From Aurelia coerulea (Eukaryota; Cnidaria; Scyphozoa; Semaeostomeae; Ulmaridae): 64,000 nucleotides of DNA. The notes beneath the pieces were generated by a model that worked only from the letters and a program-made list of their open reading frames with translations, made no database searches and was not told the DNA's origin. This document shows, one piece after another, positions 1 through 11,473 of the stretch. Made by a program: the position numbers and the translations under genes. The stretch lies in NCBI GenBank assembly GCA_039566865.1, contig CM076954.1, positions 8,874,001 through 8,938,000 on the forward strand. Reading direction: 5' to 3'. Each line of letters opens with the position of its first letter. Position 1 is the first letter of the stretch.

Positions 1-94
1 GAGGTGGCCACGCCCAAAACTACCAATCGGCTAAGAATAGCTAGGACTACGCCCTTGCCAAGTTTCAATGATTTCCCATTAGTCTACGGCTATT

Positions 95-175
95 TATAGA
101 GGGGGGGGTGGAAAGCACCCCCCCCCCGGCTATGTTAGATCAAAAAAAGCCCGGTAGGATTAGGGTTAACAGGCT
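95..175. repeat. G/C-tract repeat, related to 27205-27300
   Basis: A run of G followed by GTGGAAAGCA and a run of C, then a segment ending in GGATTAGGGT. The same order of motifs recurs at 27205-27300, so it is probably the end of a dispersed short element. No target-site duplication was identified. Confidence 0.4.
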
Positions 176-189
176 TTCCTTTATAGAGG

Positions 190-960
190 GGTAGAATTCT
201 ACAATATCAAAAATTATGAACATGTGTTGGGCTTTATTAGGTATGGTTTTTGAACCATTCTATTACTGATGCTGAGTTTTTTCATTGGTTTACCATTGTT
301 GATGTTTTTACATCGGTGTTAATTCTGTCGAGGTTTTTTTTGCTGACTAAGCCCATTTCGCTTTTCGCAGGGTTGATTAACCTACAGGTGGGACTGTTAT
401 TGAAATTTTCTTTGTGGTCCTTTAGAGTTATGAATGCTTGCTTTGTAGCCATGGTTTCCATTCTCTCTTCAATCTCAAGGTCGCTAGCAATTTTCTTGGC
501 TTCTTCGTTGATGTCATCGTGGACGTGTGAATCTGCGATTTTGTAATTTTTCGTGATGTTATCTCTCAGCAGTTTCTCATATTGGTTTTTCTCAACCTCG
601 TACAGATTTCTTGTTTTGTCAGCGGGGATAAGCATTTTCGTTGAATCTTTTAGTTTTTGATGTCATTCTTTAGAGTTGTCTGGAATTGGTCATTTACCTT
701 CTTAAACTGGATGTTCTCTATCATCTTTAGCAGGTCATCCTCAAATGGTTTCATTTCATCAATTTGTGGCGGGCATTTCCTTCACTTAAATCCGAACTTT
801 TCAGCCTTTGGGATTTCCTCATCATTGTCTTGTTGTTCCCTCAAGAAGAACAGAGCTTTCCATCGCATACGTTTCACCACGCTTTCTACTTTTCTATGAG
901 TCTTTTCGTGTATGCATTTCTCGTTGGTATTGGAATGTTTTTCATTGAGTAGTTGAATCT
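190..960 (-). pseudogene. Reverse transcriptase fragment, retroelement
   Basis: This is a broken piece of a reverse-transcriptase polyprotein read on the minus strand. The open part (635-282) holds the motifs QAFITLKDHK and CRLINPAKSE, which look like the fingers region of a polymerase. Upstream in other frames are VVKRMRWKALFFL and a PPQIDEMKPFEDDL stretch. Downstream, past a TGA where tryptophan is expected, FDIVEFYP reads like catalytic motif A. At least two frameshifts and one stop break the frame, and no YADD-type motif is left because the fragment ends near 190. The class is uncertain: the KDHK motif recalls Penelope-like elements, but this could be another retroelement family. It is not a working gene. 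Confidence 0.65.
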
Positions 961-1095
961 GATCTGTTCCATGTCGGGTACCAGGTCGACTAGAGTGCTC
1001 AACTTGTTACAGGAGCGTAATATTACAAAAAGTTGTATGTGTCTTTACTGGTTAAAACAGTGCTCAATGCCATGAAGACAGAGCGAATTATAACC

Positions 1096-1256
1096 GGATT
1101 GAGACAAAAAGAAAGATTACATTCATTGCTGTTACTCAGAGTTTCACGCTGTACTTTCACGCTATAGAGTAGAGTTTTCAGTTGTCTGATGATCGCCGTA
1201 TAGCGTGAAACTCTGAGTAACAGCAAAGAATGTAATCTTTCTTTTTGTCTCAATCC
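1096..1256. repeat. Inverted repeat, 55-bp arms
   Basis: The left arm (1096-1150) and right arm (1202-1256) are reverse complements with one mismatch seen, around a loop of about 51 bp. The arms contain GAGACAAAAAGAAAGATTAC and its complement. The long open frame across this stretch is a by-product of the repeat. It is probably a snapback transposon remnant or a recent inverted duplication; no flanking duplication was recognised. Confidence 0.75.
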
Positions 1257-1261
1257 TGTTA

Positions 1262-2890
1262 CATTTAATATTAGATTTATGTTGATGCAGTAAAGCTAAC
1301 ATGAGACAAAAGAATATACTAATGGCTTTGGTATTGTTTCAAAGAATGGTGGCTGCAGCCACTGATATAGTGCTATAAAAAAAGTTACTGGCAGAACTAA
1401 AGTTTTAGAGAACAATTAGTGCTATAATCTTTAATATATATATTGTAGCTACTAAGGTACGTTAATCCACACTTTTCTTGTTGATATTTTGTTTTCTTTG
1501 AGATAATTGACATTTAATTGATAGATGTTTGTTTATACAGTAAGGCTAACATGAGACTGAAGAATAAACTAATGGCTTTATTAATGTTTCAAAGAATGGT
1601 TGCAGCAGCACTAATGTAGTGCTATAAAAGAAGTTACTTGCAGAACTAAAGTTTTAAAAGGGCTGGATATGAAACTGTCTGTGAAATTTTGGATTTAGCA
1701 GTTTTCTGATGAGCTTATTTATTGCGACTATTCAATTTAAATTAAAAAAATGTCTAATCTTGGATAGTAGGCTTTGGACTTTCTTCTGATACAAATTAGA
1801 TCTCCATATGTATTGGGATTGCTGTGATATAAATTGACTTCCAATAGGTTATTCCGTTGATCTTTCACCCAAAGATCTGCCTGTATCTAGATAAGGATCT
1901 TTCCTTTTGAATTTAGCTAATTAAAAAGGAATTTCTCCTTTCAAAGTGCCATATTTGATGCACAAACCATGGATTTGTTTACGTATTTCTTATCCAGCCC
2001 CTTTAAAGACCGTTGAGTGCAATACTCTTTATGATATAAAATGTAACTACTAAGTTACGTTAATCCACACTTTCTTTTGGTGTTGATATTTTGTTTTCTT
2101 TGAGAAAACAAACATTTAATAATCGATGTTTTTTTATGAAATAAAGCTAACATGGGACTGAAGAAAAAACTAATGTCTATAATTCTGTTTCAAAAAAATG
2201 CTTGCTGCAGCACTAATATAAAGCTATAAAAAAAGTTACTGGCAGAACTAAAGTTTTAAACAACGATTAGTGCAATACTCGATATAAATATAAGATGTTG
2301 CTACTAAGTTACATTAATCCACACTTTTTGTGTTGATATTTTGTTTTCTTTGAGAAAGTAAACATTTAATATTCGATGTTTGTTTATGGAGTAAAGGTAA
2401 CATGAGACTAAAGAATATTCTAATGGCTTTGGTAATGTTTCAAGAATGGTAGCTGCAGCACAAATAAAGTGCTATAAAAGAAGTTACTTGCAGAACTAAA
2501 GTTTTAAAGAACGATGAGCGCAATACTATTTATGATATAAAATGTAGCTACTAAGTTACGTTAATCCACACTTTTGGTGTTGATATTTTGTTTTCTTTGA
2601 GATAACAAACATTTAATAATCGATGTTTGTTTATGCAGTAAAGCTAACATGGGACTGAAGAAAAAACTAATGGCTATAATAATGTTTCAAACAATGGTTG
2701 CTGCAGCACTAATACAATGCTAGAAAAGAAATTCCTTGCAGAACTAAAGTTTTAATGAACGATCAGTGCAATAATCTTTATAATATAAAATTGAGCTACT
2801 AAGTTACGTTAATCCACACTTTTTGTGTTGATATTTAGTTTTCCTTGAGAAAATAAACATTTAATTAATCGATGTTTGTTTATTCTGCAA
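1262..2890. repeat. Tandem array, about 247-bp unit
   Basis: About five diverged copies of an AT-rich unit. The landmark ACGTTAATCCACAC (one copy ACATTAATCCACAC) occurs at 1459, 2057, 2311, 2558 and 2805, giving spacings of 254, 247 and 247 bp. The first spacing (598 bp) is longer because of the inserted element at 1658-2002. Other shared landmarks are CAGAACTAAAGTTTTA and GTTGATATTTTGTTTTC. No conserved reading frame runs through the units, so this is a satellite and not a gene family. Confidence 0.85.
1658..2002. mobile_element. Short TIR transposon with TTAA target
   Basis: A 345-bp insertion in the 247-bp satellite. It starts AAGGGCTGGATA and ends TATCCAGCCCCT, and is flanked by TTAA at 1654-1657 and 2003-2006. 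Neighbouring satellite copies read GTTTTAAAGAAC at the same place, which is the empty site. TTAA target duplication is typical of piggyBac-type elements. No transposase is encoded, so it is non-autonomous. Confidence 0.8.
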
Positions 2891-3720
2891 AAATATCAAA
2901 AGGATTTTTATTTAGTTGATATATATGCAATACAAAACTTGGTACTGTAGTATATACTGAAAAAAGCTACTAGGAGAGAAACAGACGCAAAAACAGACAG
3001 ACTTTTCAGCACACTGAGAAAAGTGGAAAATAAAAATGTACAAAACAAAAATTGTGTGAATGTACAAAACATAAATTTATTCAATGCAAGTGGCTTTTAT
3101 ATGCTTATCAATGTATACATTCAAGAACTGTCAAATCAAAACATTTCCAAAACATTTGCATTTCTTTGCATGTATGTAAATTTTGTATGTATACGTAAAA
3201 TTTCGGCAAGAACTTAGAAGCAAGATGTAATATAAATTTTAAAAAAGAAATAAGTCTAATTGCAGGTGTACAATATGATATAAATATAGAAGTTAAACAT
3301 TGAGTCGAAAAACACCACCAGTTAAAATGGCAGGGATAGCATTAAAAGGTTAGTGCGGCCTGTTTCCAAAATGGTCCCTCCAGAGGTGTCCTTAAAATCA
3401 ACAATTTTCAAGAAAAGAAAGAAAAACAATATTTATGTCTCAATATTTGAGAGTAATGCTGCATTTTTAAGATGGCAGTGGGAGGTGCAAATGTCGTCAG
3501 CATCAGCTAGATTGCACATAACTCTGCAAGTGCAGTAGACAATGCAGCGATTAAGGGTATCTTTCATACAGGTTTGAACCTAGACTCGTTAACCTTATAT
3601 CCTTAATGTCATGAACCTAATATCCTTAATGTGAACCTTGTATCCTTAAGAACGTAATCCTTACTGATATTATTAGTATCCAGGAACCTGATAAACTTTG
3701 TAGTTACATAGAGTAGTATC
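2891..3720. other. No gene seen; minor repeats
   Basis: AT-rich DNA without a supported gene. Positions 3591-3650 hold three imperfect copies of a phrase close to AACCTTATATCCTTAA. Positions 3310-3400 resemble, in inverted orientation, 37905-38005 in the second-exon-side intron of the zinc transporter gene, including a 22-bp identical core at 3328-3349. Confidence 0.5.
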
Positions 3721-4194
3721 GATGGTAGGGACTGGGTTTCAGTGCCCTGGTCTAAAAATAGCATTTGGGCGCACATTTTCGAAAGGGTTTCTTTTTCATC
3801 TTATTCAATGCATCAAACTACATACCTGTGCCAAATTTATGAATGTATCGTCACTTGCAGTAGAGTTGTGATAACTACCCCTTAGAGGGACTGGGCCCAA
3901 GTACCCCAGTCTAAAAATAGCATTTGGGGGCAAATTTTCGAAGGGGTCTCTTTTTCATCTTGTTCAGCGCATCAAACTAATTACCTGTACCAAATTTCAT
4001 GACTGTATCGTCCTTGCAGTAGAGTTAAGATAACTGCCCCTTAGAGGATTGGGCCCAAGTACCCCAGTCTAAAAATAGCATTTGGGGGCAAATTTTCGAA
4101 GGGGTCTCTTTTTCATCTTATTTAGTGCATCAAACTACGTATCTGTACCAAATTTCATGACTGTATCGTCACTTGCAGTGGAGATATGATAACT
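3721..4194. repeat. 159-bp satellite, left half
   Basis: Three copies of a unit containing GACTGGG, TAAAAATAGCATTTGGGG, CATCAAACTA and TGTATCGTCACTTGCAGT. The landmark GCATTTGGGG or GCATTTGGGC falls at 3761, 3920 and 4079, a 159-bp period. The array stops at GATAACT (4194), where a LINE begins, and resumes in phase at 9336. Confidence 0.9.
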
Positions 4195-4280
4195 TTCATT
4201 TCATTTCATTTCATTTCATTTCATTTCATTTCATTTCATTTCATTTCATTTCATTTCATTTCATTTCATTTCATTTCATC
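4195..4280 (-). repeat. (TTTCA)n tail of the LINE
   Basis: About 17 perfect copies of the pentamer TTTCA, which read (TGAAA)n on the coding strand of the LINE. It lies exactly between the satellite and the LINE 3' UTR, as expected for the simple-sequence 3' tail of CR1/L2-type elements. Confidence 0.85.
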
Positions 4281-4714
4281 AATAATTCAAGCTATTTATT
4301 AACAAGCAACATATCTACGGTAGCTAAAAACATACGCAATTTAAAATACAAACTTTTAATACTACTTTCTACCGATTTAATAATAGATGTGTAGCTTAGG
4401 ACACCTAGAAAGAACTCTAACGAGCTTTCGGGCTAGGTGCCCGTTGCCTCTGTCAAGCTAAGATTCAGCGATATTGAAATTAATACAAATACATTTTTTT
4501 AATACTAACACTAACGAAAAAGATCTAAGGAAAAAGAAAAGGAAAAAAAGAGAAACAAAAATAGAATAAAACCGTTTAGTTTCTATAATCACGGTTGAGT
4601 GGAGTTTAGTTGAATTCGGATGTTTCGTATGGAAGATTGATGGGAGAATACAATTTTTAATTGTAGCTATCTAGTAGCCATGTTTTGTAGCTTTTTGTAA
4701 AAAGTTTCTTACTC

Positions 4715-7700
4715 TTAAGAGACTCGTATTTCTCTCGGAGTTTCATTACATACTTTCACTCCGTAATTTGTAATGAAATTTTGTTTGTAGTCTGTTCTGA
4801 CTAGGGGCTGAGATAAGTGGCCTGCAGTTGCTTGTCTTGTTTGAATATTGTGCCGGGAGTTAGCGAATTGGAAGAGCTTTTGGAAATGTTCTTCTACATT
4901 TCCTGCTGATACATCGTACATGAACTTCGCACACTCTAGCTTGTAACAGTCGTCTAGTTTTAGTAGGCCATATGATTTGAAAAGAGGTGCACTAGGTGTG
5001 TTTTGTTTTTTGAATCCCATGAGTATCACTGCTTTTTTTAGTTTTCTTCGCACAGGGTCCTGATGCTTAGAGTAGGCTCCTCCCCAGTTAGTTATACCAT
5101 AGTTGATATGGGGTGAAATGAAGGCGTTGTAGATATTTACCAAAGTATTTTCTGGTACAAAATGTCTCATTTTTGCCATAATGCCAAGACTCTTGGCAAC
5201 TTTCATATTAATTTGTTGGATGTGGCATTTCCATGAGAGGTTATTGTCGATTAGGACTCCTAAGTATTTTGCATGATCTGTTTCTAATAAGGGTTCGTTG
5301 TTTATGGAAAGGCTCAGTTTGCGCGACGGTTTTCGTTGTTTAGGATGAACTAACAAAAAATTTGACTTATTGGTATTTAGAGTGAGTTTGTTTGCAGTAA
5401 GCTAGTCTGAAATTTTTCCAAGCTCTGCATTTACTGTATCTTCTATAACATTGAGATTTGGATGGGAGAAGAAAATGCTGGTATCATCAGCAAACAAATG
5501 GAAACCAAGGACCTTTGATGCTTGGGGGATGTCATTAATATAAAGCAGAAATAGTAACGGACCTAACACACTTCCTTGTGGTACTCCATATTTTATACTG
5601 AGAGAATCAGAAAGTTGTCCACCTACATAAACACGTTGCATTCTGTCCTGTAGATAAGAACGAAACCAGTCTAAAGCAATCCCTCTGATACCATAATACT
5701 GAAGTTTGCTAATCAAGATTTCATGGTCGACAGTATCAAAAGCTTTTGCAAAGTCAAGGAATATGCAACAGGAGAAATGTTTGTTTTCTATTGATTCAAC
5801 GAGCTTATTGCAAATATCTAGAATGGCGAGGGAAGTAGATTTATTTTTTTGGAATCCAAATTGATGTGGATACAAAATTTTGTTCTTTTGAATAAAACTT
5901 ATCAGGCGTGCGTACATCAGTTTTTCACAAATTTTGTTTAAAATGGGTAGGAGAGATATAGGACGATAATTATTGACTTGGTCTTGAGAGTTTGCTTTGA
6001 AGGCTGGAATTACTTTACCATATTTGAGTAACTTTGGATAATAACCAGAACTAAATGAAATATTAATTAAATACGTAAGCGGTTCAGTAATGAAATTCTT
6101 AATCAGTTTTATTAATCTTACAGGAATATTGTACGAGTCTGCTGTCTTCGATTCATCGAGACCAGCTAGTTGATCAAAGACTTCGGATGCGTTCACAGGG
6201 TTAATAAAGATGCTATTTGCATTAGGCTCTTTTAGATAATCAGTGAACTTTGATTTAGTCTTGCATAGTTTGTTAACTAGAGATTGGGCGATCCCAGTGA
6301 AATATTGATTGAAACGATCTGCAACTTTCTTTTGATCAGTTACAGTACTTCCATTGACTTTTAGATGGATGTTTTTAGAAGATTTGCTGTTTGATTTATT
6401 TATTAGCTCATTGATACCTTTCCATATCTTTTTTGAATTGTTTTTGAAGGTTTCAAAATAGGACCTATAATGATTTCGTTTACTTCTTCTTATTAGATGA
6501 TTTATCGTGTCTCTGTAATATTTATATCGTTGGTACCAAAAGATATCTTTAGATTTTAAGAATTTTTTGTACAATTTGTTTTTGATCGAGATTGATTTCA
6601 AAATTCCGTTTGTTATCCAAGGCTTTCTCTGCTGTTTTCTTTGCTTTTTTGATAAAGCTTTGACAGGTGCATGCTTCTCCATAATATTGGTAATGCTCTT
6701 TTGAAAAGCTGTAAAACAACTATCAAGGTTCTGTCCTTCGTTGGTAATCGAAGGAAAGTCAAGATTCTTTATATCGTTTAGGTACTTTGATTCATCGAAG
6801 TTTCTAAAGTCACGTTTGAATATTTGTGTCTTCGTTTCTTTTTTTAATTTCTTTTCAAGGAGTAAGAAGTTTGGCATATGATCAGTAATTTTAGGAATGA
6901 GGTTTCCACTTGTGGCAACAATGTCAATTGAATTGATAAAGATATTGTCGATGAGTGATGGTTTGTTATTACTGGTATACCTTGTGGGCTGTAAGATTAA
7001 CGGCTGCAAGAAATTTGAAAACATGGTGTCTATAAAATTTTCAGCATCGGGGATCTTGTCATATCTTAGAAGGTCAAGATTGAAGTCTCCTGTTATCACG
7101 TACATTTTATTCTCCTTAGAAATTTTCTTGAAGACAGTCTCAAGGTATTGGATGAACTTTGTCGAGTCCTTTTTGGGATGATTATAAATTGCGGCTATGA
7201 GTACGTTGGGATTGTTGCAGTTTTCTATTTCGATCCGAAAAGCATCAAATTCGCAGAGATTGTCTTTGTAGGCTTTTGAAAGGTCCTTTCGTTCACTAAA
7301 ACGTAAGCTACTAGACACAAAAAAGCCACTCCCTCCACACTTGCTGTTGCCCTTTATTCCTACATAATCGTGATAGCTTTCAAGGCTGATCTTTTTGAAG
7401 TAATCTTTATTTTTGTCTGAGTGCCATGTTTCTGACAAGGCAATCACGTCAAAATGGAAATCAAGATCACTCAGCAAGAGCTCGAGATTTTCTTTATTAT
7501 ATAGTAGAGACTGTATATTTGAGTGAAACAGGCTAAATACGTCAGAATATTGCGAATTTATATTTGTTTTTAATTTGTGAAAAGCATGCGTGGAATAAAA
7601 ATCGAAATTTGTATGAAATTTGGCATGGTTGTCTATGACGTTGTCAAAAAGATAGTCCTGCTCTTTCAAATTTAATTTGCATAGCTCTAATTTGCCCAAG

Positions 7701-8290
7701 AGACTGTAGTCATTTGATTCAGTATGACGCACTTGACAGGGACATGAGAAATTTGAGTTGAATGTTAATGCAAGTATATCCTCGTCATTGATATCCGTGA
7801 ACGGAAACGTAGATTGCTGGCACTTAGCACAACACCATTGCTGGATAATATGTGCAAGGTTTGCCGCTTCCCATGGTTTAAGACGGGAACACCTACGGTG
7901 AATAAAACACATGCAAGTGCTGCAGGGTATGGCTTTCTGTAAGGAAGCGCCATATATTGACTTATTGCATACAGAGCAAATTTTACCATAATTGCTTTCT
8001 GTTGAGACTATTTGCTTTTGGATTATGATAGATTTTCTTGTTACGAATGTTAGCGTAGTTTTGAAAGCGTTGTCCGATAGTGTCTGGAAAGGTAAAATAT
8101 CTTTTAGGCAAATATAACAATACCAGACTTCATTTGGGTTTGCCGTGAAAAACTCAAAATCTCGTAGTTTTAGACGTGAACAGTTTATGTGGAACCAAGA
8201 ATTACAATTGTCGCAACAAATCGATTTGGTGTCTACAGTTGTAATTAGGCATTTTTGACAGTCCAAATTCTCAGGAGATAAACTACTCAT
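4715..8290 (-). pseudogene. LINE ORF2: PHD fingers, endonuclease, RT
   Basis: One continuous frame of 1,191 codons with a single TAG at 5399-5401, where related elements usually have tryptophan. Two PHD-like zinc fingers lie near residues 11-61 (C11, C14, C26, C29, H34, C37, C58, C61) and 105-156. An apurinic-type endonuclease domain begins near 250, with HSNIQSL and the LSETWH motif (catalytic Glu about 287). The RT domain carries [29 protein letters not shown] and LFADDTS (Asp 935, 936). After the stop the same frame continues through the RT thumb and C-terminal region (KYLGVLIDNNLSW). It makes cDNA at a nicked target in autonomous copies. The start ATG overlaps the ORF1 stop. Without readthrough of the TAG the product lacks its C-terminus. 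Confidence 0.85.
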
Positions 8291-9069
8291 TGAGTTTCTT
8301 GAGGTCTTCGATCTTTACAATGTGTTTGGCGGGAGCGCCATCATCCTTACGGATGAAAACTCTCCCCTTGTTTGTCCAAACATACTTGAATTTAAAGTCC
8401 TTCTTCATCAGCTTTACTTCACGGAGGAACATCTTGCGTTGATAAGTAAGACTTTCGTTCAAAAAACCTTACCTCCTTCATTGTTTGTGGGTGCATGGAA
8501 ACCAAAATCCTGTATCCTAACTTCTTGCAACTTTTTCGTTGCTGCGAGAACTTTGTCTCTCAGCCTTCTTCTGCTGAATTCTGCAATGATCGGGGCATCA
8601 GATTTTGTTGAGATCCTGTGGCATGCTTCAGGTCATTGGGAGTCACGGTCACACCAATTTTTTCCGTCATTGAGATGAAAAGGTCTTCTACGTCTTCGCC
8701 TGTAGCTCGCGGTAATCCAGACAGTTCAACCATACATTTGCGACCATATTGCTCCAAGTCGTCAACTTTCTGTGCGCTTTTCAGGGCTCGTTGTTCTGCT
8801 AGCTTGAGTTTTTCATTCAGGGCCTCGTTGTCTTTGGTCAATTTCACGTTTGCCTTTAGGATATTGTCCGCTGTCTTTTTCACGTTCTTGTAGTCATTCG
8901 TTATTTGTATGTGATCTTTTTCAATCCTGTCTAGTTTGGATTCAATACCAGTGAGTCGGTCGGTTACCTTTTCTAAACTTTCATCGAACATTTTCTTTAT
9001 TCCTGCATTGATCTTGCTCATGTGCATGGCTATCTCTTTGCCTAGCGCTTCTCTCATTTGCTCATCCAT
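8283..9069 (-). pseudogene. LINE ORF1: coiled-coil RNA-binding protein
   Basis: Starts MDEQMREALGKEIAMHM at 9069. Roughly residues 20-105 are a charged heptad-rich coiled coil, followed by YGRKCMVELSGLP, which resembles the start of the RRM-like domain of L1-type ORF1 proteins (Transposase_22 group). The frame breaks near 8600, is recovered in FSRRRLRDKV, breaks again in a T run near 8466-8471, and is recovered as KDFKFKYVWTNKGRVF. It ends at TAG 8285-8283. Such proteins coat LINE RNA in cytoplasmic particles. The role is inferred from the family; the two frameshifts make this copy non-functional. Confidence 0.75.
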
Positions 9070-9335
9070 TTCTTGTTGTTGATCATAAATGATTTTTCAC
9101 TCCATTTGTTTGATTTTGTAACGGTTAAAATAAAGTTTAAAAAGAGAATATAGTTTAACAAAGGAATTAAAGCGAGATTACATGCTTGCAAGATGCCTCG
9201 GGCTGGCGGTGCGTATTTCGTTTGATCTATCCGCAGTAAGAAAACACGTCCGATTGCCAGCTTGCTATCGAGATTTTCTTTTGTGCCTCAGATGAGAGGG
9301 TTCCAATTGAAGGAGTCAGAGGCAAGTCTCAGTCC

Positions 9336-9830
9336 ACCCCCTAGAGGGACTGGGTCCAAGTACCCCAGTCCATAAATAGCATTTGGGGGCAAATTTTCGA
9401 AGGGGTCTCTTTCTCATCTTGTTCAGCGCATCAAACTATATACCTGTACCGAATCTCATGACTGTATCGTCACTTGCAGAAGAGTTTTGATAACTACCAC
9501 CTAAAGGGACTGGGTCCAAGTACCCCAGTCTAAAAATAACATTTGGGGGCAAATTTTTGAAGGGGTCTCTTTTTCATCTTATTCAGTGCATCAAACTACA
9601 TACCTATACCAAATTTCATGACTTTATCGTCACTTGCAGTAGAGTTATGATAACTACCCCCTAGAGGGACTGGGTCCAAGTACCCCAGTCTAAAAATAGC
9701 ACTTGGGGGCAGATTTGAGTTGGGGTCTGATTCTTATATTTTTCAGCGCATCAAACTGGGTAGGTGTACGAAGTTTCATGCTGGTATCACAATCTGCATG
9801 ATCAATGTCATAAGGACCCCCACTAGTAGC
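9336..9830. repeat. 159-160-bp satellite, right half
   Basis: Three further copies of the satellite seen at 3721-4194, with the GCATTTGGGG landmark at about 9379, 9539 and 9699 (160-bp period). The last copy is strongly diverged and fades out near 9830. The distance from 4079 to 9379 minus the 5,141-bp LINE is 159 bp. Confidence 0.85.
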
Positions 9831-10905
9831 CAAATTTCAATTCAGGTTGTTTCCTACACAAATCAGTGATAAACACTTAGCATTGTTCAGTTCTCAACAT
9901 TTTAAAAACAAGTATTGTTCACAATTGATATCGCAATCCATAATTGATAATCACCAAGCAAACCAAGAATTTATTTATATGTTGATATTTCCAATATTAT
10001 TTGTGCTAATCCTTCCAAATAATCTCTTTACTCTGCTTTATTTTGTCCAAACAACAATCTTACTCAAACCAGGGGTTTTACTTGCAACTTTGCAAAACTT
10101 TTGTTCTGTCTTTTTTAAGATCTTGAATTCAATTTTTGTCCAAAGCCAGCATCACCAGATATTTTTCTTCTGAACATTTCTGAGTCATAAACTTTGGAAG
10201 CAACAGTTACTTTGTAGAGATTCTGGAATAAATGCTCTTCTGGCAGCCAACCGTTCTCTACAGCAATGAGAATCTTCTAAAATTGCCAAGCAGCTTGTTG
10301 AAATTGTTTGCGATTGCTGCAGCACACATGACAATAAATGGCCAACCAGCTATTTTCAGCTTTAAAACTGACACTTCTTTCATTGAATGCAAGAAAATGG
10401 AAGTCAGTTACAATGCAGCATTCCTGTGACCACTTTCCATTTTAAACATCTGAAATGGAGTCTTCTTGATGTGCTTTTTCAGTTGAAAGGTCATGTGTCC
10501 AAATGTGGGGAGCTTGCCATCATTTTCTCCTACAAAGAGTGAATAATGTAAAAATAGATCTCCAAGCACATTCTATTTTCGAGTCCTTTCTCTGTGTGAA
10601 ATATTTACGGTGGAAACAACTCATTTTTGCAAAATATTGAACGAGAACCAGCAACGGAGAACGACAAAGAAACGATTGAAACAAAATATATAGACAACAT
10701 GGCCTACCTTGAGAAAGGACCGATTTCAAATTCAACGAGTATCAAAGCCAGGAGAGCTTCCAATCTCTGCCGTGGTAAACGAACGAAAACCTCGTGCATG
10801 CTTCCTTCGAATTTAATGGGAATTGAGCACTCCACTTTGAGGCAATGTATTTACACAACCAGCAGCCCTGGAAGTGTTTTTCTTACTGAATGTCGAAGAA
10901 ACTGA
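9831..10905. other. No gene recognised
   Basis: AT-rich DNA with only short open frames, none with a recognisable motif or splice structure. It ends at the TSD of the element at 10914. Confidence 0.4.
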
Positions 10906-10913
10906 TTTGAAAT

Positions 10914-11465
10914 CAGTGTTGCCAGATTGAATTATCAAACTTTCCCAAAACGAGGGTCAAAAAATCCCAAAATGCAATGGTTCTCCGTAAAAAATCCCAA
11001 GGTCTCAAAAAGTCTCCTCGCATCGTTTCCTACCCACTAAATTTCACTGAATTCCACCCAAAATCCTTTCTGACACCCACACCAAGGAAATTATGTCTTA
11101 CAAAATGTTTGTCTAAAAATCTAATATCCTTTTCATAAAATAGTTTTGAGATATCAGTTGCAACTAGAAGGAAGGTACTGCAACAAAACAAACCAGCGTT
11201 TGAATTCAACTCAGATTTCAAGTGTTTCCTCTATCCTAACAATTTTATCTAAAAAATTGAATCAACACAAGAGTTTAGCCAGGTTTTCTGTACTGTTCTT
11301 GAAATAATGATCGTAGTCAAATCAAAAATATCTTTGGTGGATTGTTCATAAATTCCCAAGATTTTTCCTAAGGCATTTTTGCCAAAAAAAGAATCCCAAG
11401 AAAAATCCTATCACACTTGAAAATTCCCAAGATCTTGGGATAAAATCCCAAGTATGGCAACACTG
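10914..11465. mobile_element. hAT-like non-autonomous element
   Basis: A 552-bp element with terminal inverted repeats CAGTGTTGCCA / TGGCAACACTG, flanked by a perfect 8-bp TSD, TTTGAAAT (10906-10913 and 11466-11473). The CAG start and 8-bp TSD are hallmarks of the hAT superfamily. Inside, phrases such as AAAATCCCAA and TCCCAAG recur in both orientations. There is no transposase frame. Confidence 0.85.
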
Positions 11466-11473
11466 TTTGAAAT

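Larger units (their letters stand above)
4195..9335 (-). mobile_element. Near-full-length CR1/L2-type LINE (LINE 1)
   Basis: A 5,141-bp non-LTR retrotransposon inserted in the 159-bp satellite. On the minus strand it runs: 5' leader (9335-9070), ORF1 coiled-coil protein, ORF2 with two PHD fingers, endonuclease and reverse transcriptase, a 3' UTR, and a (TGAAA)n tail. Removing it joins GATAACT to ACCCCCTAGAGGG, the normal satellite junction, and restores the 159-bp period exactly. No TSD is visible. Defects seen are two frameshifts in ORF1 and one in-frame TAG in ORF2, so it is probably a fairly recent but dead copy. Clade assignment is from motif recognition only. Confidence 0.85.

Noticed and set aside
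4173..4394. Phe-His-Phe-Ile-Ser repeat protein
   Set aside because: Translation of the (TTTCA)n LINE tail.
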